Shown: positions 57,908 through 64,000 of the stretch, piece by piece
How the letters are laid out: each line of letters begins with the position of its first letter
Numbering within the stretch: position 1 is the stretch's first letter
From: Streptomyces mobaraensis NBRC 13819 = DSM 40847
GTDB lineage: Bacteria > Actinomycetota > Actinomycetes > Streptomycetales > Streptomycetaceae
DNA length: 64,000 nt
Reading direction: 5' to 3'
NCBI RefSeq assembly: GCF_017916255.1
Contig: NZ_CP072827.1
Coordinates: 4,489,501 to 4,553,500, forward strand
Program-made: the position numbers and the translations under genes
Notes under the pieces: generated by a model
What the model saw: only the letters and a program-made list of their open reading frames with translations
Database searches by the model: none
Told to the model about the DNA's origin: nothing

Positions 57908-58596
57908 CGAACGGGACGACGACCGAGCCGGTGGACCGGCGGGTCCGGGTGGTGCTGGTGGACGACCACCGGATGTTCCGCACCGGGGTGCAGGCCGAGA
58001 TCGGGGTCACCGACCGTACGGGTGTCGAGGTCGTCGGCGAGGCCGCCGACGTCGATCAGGCCGTCACCGTCATCACCGCCTCCCGCCCCGAGGTCGTCCT
58101 GCTGGACGTGCACCTGCCCGGTGGCGGCGGGGCGGAGGTGCTGCGCCGCTGCGCCGGGATGCTCGCCTCGACCGAGGCGCCGATCCGGTTCCTCGCGCTG
58201 TCCGTGTCCGACGCCGCGGAGGACGTCATAGGAGTCATCCGTGGTGGCGCGCGGGGCTATGTGACCAAGACGATCACGGGCTCGGACCTGATCGACGCGA
58301 TCTTCCGGGTGCGGGATGGGGACGCCGTGTTCTCCCCGCGGCTGGCCGGGTTCGTCCTCGACGCCTTCTCCTCCACCGCGGCCCCGCCCGTCGACGAGGA
58401 CCTCGACCGGCTCACCCAGCGTGAGCGCGAGGTACTGCGGCTGATCGCGCGGGGCTACGCCTACAAGGAGATCGCCAAGCAGCTGTTCATCTCCGTGAAG
58501 ACCGTCGAGTCCCATGTCTCGGCCGTGCTGCGCAAGCTCCAGCTGTCCAACCGGCACGAGCTGACGCGGTGGGCGACGGCCCGGCGCCTGGTGTGA
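57904..58596 (+). CDS. LuxR-type response regulator
   Basis: 230 residues, starting in a 4-bp overlap with the kinase gene. Receiver domain: VRVVLVDDHRMFRTGVQAEI (about 14-33), phosphoacceptor D68 in EVVLLDVHLP, and K in YVTKTITGSD. LuxR helix-turn-helix: LTQREREVLRLIARGYAYKE, then VKTVESHVSAVLRKLQL (about 165-215). It forms a pair with the PspC kinase and probably controls envelope-maintenance genes, perhaps including the divergent PspC gene. Confidence 0.95.
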   Translation: MTNGTTTEPVDRRVRVVLVDDHRMFRTGVQAEIGVTDRTGVEVVGEAADVDQAVTVITASRPEVVLLDVHLPGGGGAEVLRRCAGMLASTEAPIRFLALSVSDAAEDVIGVIRGGARGYVTKTITGSDLIDAIFRVRDGDAVFSPRLAGFVLDAFSSTAAPPVDEDLDRLTQREREVLRLIARGYAYKEIAKQLFISVKTVESHVSAVLRKLQLSNRHELTRWATARRLV

Positions 58597-58724
58597 GAGA
58601 CGGCACCTTCCGTCACCGCGCGGAACCGTAGTCACCCGCCGCCCCTCTGCAGAGGGTGAGTGGCTCTCGAGAAGCAGGGCCCGGGCCCGCCGGGCCTGAC
58701 ACCGGAACGAGAGCCGCTGACTCG

Positions 58725-59843
58725 ATGAGCCTGATGGGAACGCCCTTCTTCGTGACCACGATCGCCCTGGTCGTGGTGGCGCTCGTCCTGCCGTTGCTGG
58801 TGTGGAGCAGGATCCCGGGCCCGAAGTTCGTCCGGTTCGCGACGCGGCTGCTGATGCTGCTCTTCGCCCAGGCGGCCGCGATCACCGCGGTCTTCGTGGT
58901 CGTCAACGACGACAACGACCTGTACGACAACTGGGACGACCTGCTCGGCACGGGCAACCACGTCACCTCGGCCGCCTACTTGGGAGCGGACGGCACCGGT
59001 GGCAAGAAGCTGAAGGACCTGCCGAAGGTCGTCCAGAAGTTCACGGCCGTCACCGACTCGCTCATGGGGGAGGGCGTCCGGCGGACGCAGCTCAAGGGCG
59101 CCGTCTCGGGCGTGAGCGGGGAGGTCTACGTCTGGACCCCGCCCCAGTACGACGATCCCCGGTTCAAGGACAAGAAGTTCCCCGTGGTGGAGGTGCTGCC
59201 CGGCTTCCCCGGTTCGGCGAAGGCGTGGTTCGGCTCCCTGAAGGTCAACGAGCAGCTCAAGCCCATGATGGAGCGGGGCGAGATCCAGCCCTTCGTCATC
59301 GTCGCGCCCCGCACCACCCTCCTCGGCGGCAACGTGGACACCGGCTGCGCCAACACTCCCGGCAAGATCAACGCCGACACCTGGCTCAGCTTCGACGTCC
59401 GCAAGATGGTCGTCGACAACTTCCGCGTCAGCGACAAGCCCAAGGCATGGGGTGTCGCCGGCTACTCGGCGGGCGCGCACTGCGCCGCCAAGCTCACCAT
59501 CGCCCACCCCGACCGCTTCCACGCCGGAGTGAGCCTCTCCGGCTACAACGACCCCGCCGGTGTGCCCTCCTCGCTCACGGCCCGGACCCCCGACCTCCGC
59601 CGCGCCAACAACCCGCAGCGGATGCTCGAGGGGGCCAGGACGCCGCCGCACGTGGCGCTGTTCTTCTCGGGCGGCGAGCTGGACGGCTACCGGGCCGGTA
59701 TGGACGTCAAGAAGGTGGCGAAGCCGCCGACCACCGTGGTGGTCAAGAAGATCCCGGCCGCCGCCGGCGGCCACAACACGGCCGTCTGGAAGGAGCAGGT
59801 CCCCGAGGTCTTCCGGTGGCTCACCAAGCAGCTCGCCCCGTGA
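58725..59843 (+). CDS. membrane-anchored esterase, alpha/beta hydrolase
   Basis: 372 residues from ATG 58725. Two membrane segments (about 5-22 and 35-54) place the catalytic domain outside the cell. The domain is of the esterase D/antigen 85-like type: FPVVEVLPGFPGSAKAWFGS, nucleophile S248 in AGYSAGAHCAAKL, and a C-terminal His in AGGHNTAVWKEQVPEV. Cell-wall or polyester substrates are possible. It follows the two-component genes after a 128-base gap and may be one of their targets, though no binding site was identified. Confidence 0.88.
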   Translation: MSLMGTPFFVTTIALVVVALVLPLLVWSRIPGPKFVRFATRLLMLLFAQAAAITAVFVVVNDDNDLYDNWDDLLGTGNHVTSAAYLGADGTGGKKLKDLPKVVQKFTAVTDSLMGEGVRRTQLKGAVSGVSGEVYVWTPPQYDDPRFKDKKFPVVEVLPGFPGSAKAWFGSLKVNEQLKPMMERGEIQPFVIVAPRTTLLGGNVDTGCANTPGKINADTWLSFDVRKMVVDNFRVSDKPKAWGVAGYSAGAHCAAKLTIAHPDRFHAGVSLSGYNDPAGVPSSLTARTPDLRRANNPQRMLEGARTPPHVALFFSGGELDGYRAGMDVKKVAKPPTTVVVKKIPAAAGGHNTAVWKEQVPEVFRWLTKQLAP

Positions 59844-59870
59844 CACCTCCGGCCCTGACCCCGCGGCCCG

Positions 59871-60953
59871 CTACGCGGGTCTGACCGCGCCGGCGAAGGG
59901 CATCGAGTCCACCGGCGCGATGCTGACGGGCGCCCCCGGATGCGGGGCGTGGATCATCTTCCCGTCGCCGATGTAGAGACCCACGTGGCTCACGCCGGAG
60001 TAGAAGAACACCAGGTCACCCGGGGCCAGTCGGGACCTGGTGACCCGGTGGCCGGAGTTGATCTGGGTGTAGGTGGTGCGCGGCAGCGAGACGCCGGCCG
60101 CCCGCCAGGCCGCCTGTGTCAGCCCCGAGCAGTCGTAGCCGGACGGCCCGGTGGCCCCCCAGACGTAGGGCTTGCCCAGCGCCCCGTAGGCGAAGGCCAC
60201 GGCCTGCGCTGCGCGGCCCGTCGCCGGAACGTGTGCCGCCGCCGCGGGCTGCGGCGCAGCCTCGGTGGGCGCCGAGCGTCCGGCCGCGTGACCGGCCCCG
60301 GTGACGTCCTGTCCGTCGTCGGCGGGCCGGGCGGCGGGCGGCAGGGTACGGAGCAGGTCGCGCGCGGCGGCGAGCTTGGCCTCGATGGTCCGGCGGTGCC
60401 TCGCGAGCGTGTTCCGCTCGGCCTCCAGCTCCCGCAGCTTGCCCTCGGCCGTGGTCCTGACCTGCCGTACCTGCCGGAGTTCCTCCCGTACCCGGGCCAC
60501 CTCGGTGGCCTCGCGGGCCCCGGTGCGCTCGGCCATCGACGCCCGGTCCAGGAAGTGCCGGGGCGAGGACGAGAGCAGCAGCCGCACCGAGGAGGGGATG
60601 CCCCCGGCGCGGTACTGGGCAGTGGCGTACGACCCGAGGGCGTCGCGGGCGGTGTTGAGCCGCTCCGTCCGGCGGGCGGCCTCGTCCTGGAGGCCGTCGA
60701 GCACGGCCCGGGCCCGGTCGGTGCGCTCCTTCGCCCCGTTGTACCGCTCCGTCGCCACCTCGGCCTGCCGGTAGTAGCGCGCGACCTGTGCCTTCACCTC
60801 GTCCGGGGTCCGCTGGGGCGCCGCGTGGCCGGTACCGGCCGGCACGGTGGCGGTGGCGGCGCCCGCCAGGGCGAGGCCGGCCGCCGTCCGGGCGGTGCCA
60901 CTGAGGAGCGGGTGGTGCTTGGGCTTGCGGTGCGACGCCACGGTGGCCGTCAC
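59871..60953 (-). CDS. secreted NlpC/P60 peptidoglycan hydrolase
   Basis: 360 residues from GTG 60953 (GTG 60941 also possible). A signal peptide (about 1-45, ending GHAAP) is followed by a coiled coil (about 50-205), as in RipA/CwlO-type enzymes, a linker, and a C-terminal NlpC/P60 domain with the catalytic Cys 275 in YDCSGLTQ, His 323 in SHVGLYIGDG and the third residue H335. It cleaves the D-Glu/diaminopimelate bond in muropeptides. The coiled coil suggests control by a partner such as FtsEX-like proteins. I looked for a c-di-AMP riboswitch upstream and saw none. Confidence 0.94.
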   Translation of the reverse strand: MTATVASHRKPKHHPLLSGTARTAAGLALAGAATATVPAGTGHAAPQRTPDEVKAQVARYYRQAEVATERYNGAKERTDRARAVLDGLQDEAARRTERLNTARDALGSYATAQYRAGGIPSSVRLLLSSSPRHFLDRASMAERTGAREATEVARVREELRQVRQVRTTAEGKLRELEAERNTLARHRRTIEAKLAAARDLLRTLPPAARPADDGQDVTGAGHAAGRSAPTEAAPQPAAAAHVPATGRAAQAVAFAYGALGKPYVWGATGPSGYDCSGLTQAAWRAAGVSLPRTTYTQINSGHRVTRSRLAPGDLVFFYSGVSHVGLYIGDGKMIHAPHPGAPVSIAPVDSMPFAGAVRPA

Positions 60954-61253
60954 TTCCTTCCTGTCCGGCGGCAGGCTGGGGGCTCAGGCGGCGGCCCGTC
61001 CGAGGGGGGAGGAGGGCGGGCCACCGCCGTCTGGGGCAGGACGCTAAACCGCGAGATCCGCCGGTAACGCGCATGACTGTTAATGGCCGGAACCGGTGGT
61101 GAAACGACCGGTGCGGGCCGGTAACTCCTCGGCCCCACGGAAGGTTTCAATCCAGGACTGACCGAATCGATGATCTTTGCCCGGTTACGGGGGAGTTGGT
61201 GCTACGGAACCCGATTTATTCGGAGCTCGACCCTCCGGCTAAGGTCGGCCCCC
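60954..61253. promoter_or_regulatory. divergent region, NlpC/P60 and small membrane gene
   Basis: 300 bases. TAAGGT at about 61240-61245 lies nine bases before the ATG at 61254 and could be a -10 box giving a leaderless transcript. For the NlpC/P60 gene no clear boxes were found. Confidence 0.4.
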
Positions 61254-61616
61254 ATGGACCCTCTGATTCACGCCATGATCGGCCTGCACGTCATCGGCAT
61301 CGCCGCCCTGCTCGGCGGCTTTCTGACCCAGATGAAGGCCATGGGCAAGGGGGAAGCCCGGATGGTCCCCTCGATGCTGCACGGCGCCCTCACCATGCTG
61401 GTCACCGGCATGGCGCTGGTCGGTCTGCACCGTGCGCAGGGCGACGCGGTGAACACCTTCAAGATCGGCCTGAAACTGTCCCTGCTGGTCGTGGTCCTCG
61501 CCCTCGTGTACCTGAACCGGGACCAAGAGGAGGGGGAACGGGTCGGAACCGCCGCCTTCGGCACGGTCGGGGCGCTGACCACGGCCGACGTCTTCATCGC
61601 CGTCCTCTGGACGTGA
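61254..61616 (+). CDS. small four-helix membrane protein
   Basis: 120 residues from ATG 61254. Four hydrophobic segments: MIGLHVIGIAALLGGFLTQM (about 7-26), MLHGALTMLVTGMALVGL (about 40-57), IGLKLSLLVVVLALVYL (about 69-85) and VGALTTADVFIAVLW. The basic loop after helix 1 (KAMGKGEARM) marks the cytoplasmic side. The family is conserved in actinobacteria next to pcrA as far as I recall, but no function is known. A terminator hairpin follows. Confidence 0.8.
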   Translation: MDPLIHAMIGLHVIGIAALLGGFLTQMKAMGKGEARMVPSMLHGALTMLVTGMALVGLHRAQGDAVNTFKIGLKLSLLVVVLALVYLNRDQEEGERVGTAAFGTVGALTTADVFIAVLWT

Positions 61617-61632
61617 CCCGTGCCACAGCCCG

Positions 61633-61660
61633 CCTCCCCGGCCCCCGGGGAACGGGGAGG
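61633..61660 (+). terminator. terminator hairpin before pcrA
   Basis: CCTCCCCG (61633-61640) pairs with CGGGGAGG (61653-61660), 12-base loop with further G-C pairing potential. Confidence 0.6.
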
Positions 61661-61683
61661 GACGGGTTGTCAGTGGGGCCGCC

Positions 61684-61689
61684 TAGACT
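61684..61689 (+). promoter_or_regulatory. -10 box of pcrA, transcript possibly leaderless
   Basis: TAGACT ends nine bases before ATG 61699, so transcription should start at or very near the start codon. No ribosome site precedes the gene. TTGTCA at 61667-61672 is too close to be its -35 box. Confidence 0.5.
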
Positions 61690-61698
61690 CGGATGACG

Positions 61699-64000
61699 AT
61701 GAGCAGCCTCTTTGACGACAGCTTCCTGGCGGATCTCGTCCCTTCCGACGAGGAGCCGCCTCCTCCTCCGGAGGACTCGGCCCCCGAGCCGCTGCCGGAC
61801 GACCTCTTCGGCGGCGCCTTCGACGCGCCCGTCCCCCGGGAGGCGTACTACCGCGACGGCGCCCCGCGGCCCGTCGTGGACCCCGCCGCGCTGCTGGAGG
61901 GCATGAACGACCAGCAGCGCGCCGCCGTGGTGCACTCCGGCTCGCCGCTGCTCATCGTCGCCGGCGCCGGTTCGGGCAAGACCCGCGTCCTCACCCACCG
62001 CATCGCCCACCTCCTCGGCGCCCGGGGCGTCCACCCCGGGCAGATCCTCGCGATCACCTTCACCAACAAGGCCGCGGGCGAGATGAAGGAACGCGTCGAG
62101 CAGCTCGTCGGCCCCCGGGCCAACGCGATGTGGGTGATGACGTTCCACAGCGCGTGCGTCCGGATCCTGCGCCGGGAGAGCAAGAAGCTCGGCTTCACGT
62201 CGTCCTTCTCGATCTACGACGCCGCCGACTCCAAGCGGCTCATGGCCCTGGTCTGCCGCGACCTGGACCTCGACCCGAAGAAGTTCCCGCCGAAGTCCTT
62301 CAGCGCGAAGATCTCCAACCTCAAGAACGAGCTCGTCGACGAGGAGGCGTTCGCCGCGCAGGCTGCCGACGGCTTTGAGAAGACCCTCGCCGAGGCCTAC
62401 GCGATGTACCAGTCGAGGCTGCGCGAGGCCAACGCGCTCGACTTCGACGACATCATCATGACCACGGTCCACCTGCTCCAGGCGTTCCCGGACGTCGCCG
62501 AGCACTACCGGCGGCGCTTCCGGCACGTTCTGGTCGACGAGTACCAGGACACCAACCACGCCCAGTACACGCTCATCCGCGAGCTGGTGGGCACCCCCGC
62601 GACGGCGGGCGAGGAGGGCCCCGGCGAGCTCTGCGTCGTGGGCGACGCCGACCAGTCCATCTACGCCTTCCGCGGCGCCACCATCCGCAACATCCTCCAG
62701 TTCGAGGAGGATTACCCGGACGCCACGACGATCCTGCTGGAGCAGAACTACCGCTCCACGCAGACGATCCTGAGCGCCGCCAACGCGGTCATCGAGCGCA
62801 ACGAGAACCGCCGCCCGAAGAACCTGTGGACCGAGGCCGGCGCCGGCTCCGCGATCACCGGTTACGTGGCCGACACCGAGCACGACGAGGCCCAGTTCGT
62901 CGCCGACGAGATCGACCGGCTGACCGACGCCGGCGACGCCAAGGCCGGTGACGTCGCGGTCTTCTACCGGACCAACGCCCAGTCCCGCGTCTTCGAAGAG
63001 ATCTTCATCCGCGTCGGCCTGCCCTACAAGGTCGTCGGCGGCGTGCGCTTCTACGAGCGCAAGGAGGTCCGGGACGTCCTGGCCTACCTGCGCGTCCTGG
63101 CCAACCCCGAGGACACCGTGCCGCTGCGCCGGATCCTCAACGTGCCCAAGCGCGGCATCGGCGAGCGCGCCGAAGCCATGATCGACGCGCTGTCGCTGCG
63201 CGAGAAGATCAGCTTCGCGCAGGCGCTGCGTCGCGTGGACGACGCCTACGGCATGGCCGCGCGCTCGGCCAACGCCGTCAAGCGCTTCAACGTCCTGATG
63301 GACGAGCTCCGCACGATCGTCGAGTCCGGCGCCGGACCGGCCACCGTCCTGGAGGCGGTCCTGGAACGCACCGGCTACCTGGCCGAACTCCAGGCGTCCA
63401 CCGACCCGCAGGACGAGACCCGCATCGAGAACCTCCAGGAACTCGCGGCCGTGGCGCTGGAGTTCGAACAGGAGCGGACCGAGGACGAGCCCGGCACCCT
63501 CGCGGAGTTCCTGGAGAAGGTCGCCCTGGTCGCCGACTCCGACCAGATCCCCGACGAGGACACCGAGGGCACCGGCGTCATCACGCTGATGACCCTGCAC
63601 ACCGCCAAGGGCCTGGAGTTCCCGGTCGTCTTCCTCACCGGCATGGAGGACGGCGTCTTCCCGCACATGCGCGCCCTCGGCCAGACCAAGGAGCTGGAGG
63701 AGGAGCGGCGGCTCGCCTACGTGGGCATCACCCGGGCCCGCGAGCGGCTCTACCTGACCCGGTCGAGCATGCGCAGCGCCTGGGGCCAGCCCGCCTACAA
63801 CCCGCCGTCCCGCTTCCTGGAGGAGATCCCGGACCGGTACGTCGAGTGGCGCCGCACCGGGCCCGCCACGCCGTCGGCGTCGGTGTCCGGGATGGCCTCG
63901 GGCCGGTCGTCGTCCTCGGCGTTCTCGTCGTCTTCGCATATCGGCGGCCGGGGCGCGGCGGGGCCGAGCGGTTTCGCCACGCGGCGGGCCAAGGACCGTC
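61699..64000 (+). CDS. pcrA: ATP-dependent DNA helicase PcrA/UvrD, 3' end outside window
   Basis: 767 codons are visible and the frame is open at the right edge. ATG 61699 is preferred; ATG 61693 is also in frame. After an acidic N-terminal tail (1-60) come superfamily 1 helicase motifs: Q-motif MNDQQRAAV, Walker A AGAGSGKTRVLTHR (about 87-100), Ia ITFTNKAAGEM, II LVDEYQDTNHAQ (about 278-289), III GDADQSIYAFRGA, IV QNYRSTQTIL, V MTLHTAKGLEFPVVFLTGME and VI YVGITRARERLYL. PcrA unwinds DNA 3' to 5' in repair and rolling-circle replication. The Ser/Gly-rich C-terminus continues beyond the window. Confidence 0.97.
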   Translation, partial: MSSLFDDSFLADLVPSDEEPPPPPEDSAPEPLPDDLFGGAFDAPVPREAYYRDGAPRPVVDPAALLEGMNDQQRAAVVHSGSPLLIVAGAGSGKTRVLTHRIAHLLGARGVHPGQILAITFTNKAAGEMKERVEQLVGPRANAMWVMTFHSACVRILRRESKKLGFTSSFSIYDAADSKRLMALVCRDLDLDPKKFPPKSFSAKISNLKNELVDEEAFAAQAADGFEKTLAEAYAMYQSRLREANALDFDDIIMTTVHLLQAFPDVAEHYRRRFRHVLVDEYQDTNHAQYTLIRELVGTPATAGEEGPGELCVVGDADQSIYAFRGATIRNILQFEEDYPDATTILLEQNYRSTQTILSAANAVIERNENRRPKNLWTEAGAGSAITGYVADTEHDEAQFVADEIDRLTDAGDAKAGDVAVFYRTNAQSRVFEEIFIRVGLPYKVVGGVRFYERKEVRDVLAYLRVLANPEDTVPLRRILNVPKRGIGERAEAMIDALSLREKISFAQALRRVDDAYGMAARSANAVKRFNVLMDELRTIVESGAGPATVLEAVLERTGYLAELQASTDPQDETRIENLQELAAVALEFEQERTEDEPGTLAEFLEKVALVADSDQIPDEDTEGTGVITLMTLHTAKGLEFPVVFLTGMEDGVFPHMRALGQTKELEEERRLAYVGITRARERLYLTRSSMRSAWGQPAYNPPSRFLEEIPDRYVEWRRTGPATPSASVSGMASGRSSSSAFSSSSHIGGRGAAGPSGFATRRAKDR

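Noticed and set aside
60954..61253. c-di-AMP (ydaO) riboswitch before the NlpC/P60 gene
   Set aside because: Such switches precede some Streptomyces cell-wall hydrolase genes, but the conserved segments could not be found on the minus strand here.
1..64000. tRNA, rRNA or biosynthetic (PKS/NRPS) genes
   Set aside because: I looked through the intergenic regions and reading frames and found no cloverleaf-like segment and no PKS or NRPS domains.

Overview
The window is high-GC actinobacterial DNA with strong G/C bias at third codon positions, frequent GTG and TTG starts, many 4-bp ATGA/GTGA overlaps between co-transcribed genes, and leaderless promoters. Gene content (DmdR1-type iron repressor, mycothiol-type maleylpyruvate isomerase family, XRE/DUF5753 + DUF397 pair, Ser/Thr kinases with extracytoplasmic tails, PspC sensors) points to Streptomyces or a close relative. 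I infer a chromosomal location; no phage, plasmid, tRNA or rRNA genes were seen.

Region 1 (1-6.8 kb) is accessory. It holds the end of a secreted protein, a Nudix-like protein without its catalytic glutamates, a DUF397 + XRE/DUF5753 pair, an intact IS110-family transposase with a structured non-coding flank, an orphan MerB-like protein, and dead IS5-like and IS30-like fragments. Region 2 (6.8-15.4 kb) is one catabolic operon: AtuA-like protein, carboxyltransferase, biotin carboxylase/carrier, acyl-CoA dehydrogenase, enoyl-CoA hydratase and a TetR regulator. A near-perfect palindrome in front of it is the likely TetR operator. The carboxylase alpha subunit carries a 54-residue Gly-rich insertion and a C-terminal tail of 21 seven-residue repeats.

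Region 3 (15.4-29 kb) carries citrate synthase, pdxH, a PAS-PAS-GAF protein, a SIS-domain protein, dmdR1 with a long antisense reading frame, a doubtful repeat-rich ORF, an alpha/beta-hydrolase-fold protein lacking its nucleophile, an FAD monooxygenase and an ABC exporter. Region 4 (29-43.7 kb) carries a prim-pol domain protein, a helix-turn-helix/TPR regulator, a membrane protein with ATQYLPP repeats, purU, a maleylpyruvate-isomerase-like gene with a probable frameshift next to a sigma factor, a STAS protein, a two-component system beside an HExxH lipoprotein, a TPR protein and an AlkZ-like winged-helix protein.

Region 5 (43.7-64 kb) is mostly conserved core: a Ser/Thr kinase, succinate-semialdehyde-type dehydrogenase, a GMC oxidoreductase, chorismate mutase, guaA, a DoxX protein, an envelope-sensing block (small membrane protein, PspC protein, Ser/Thr kinase, PspC-histidine kinase, LuxR response regulator), an esterase, an NlpC/P60 hydrolase, a small membrane protein and the start of pcrA. 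The most interesting regulatory signal is upstream of chorismate mutase: a leaderless 25-codon leader ORF with Phe-Val-Phe-Thr-Tyr codons followed by a 15-bp terminator hairpin, the architecture of ribosome-mediated attenuation.
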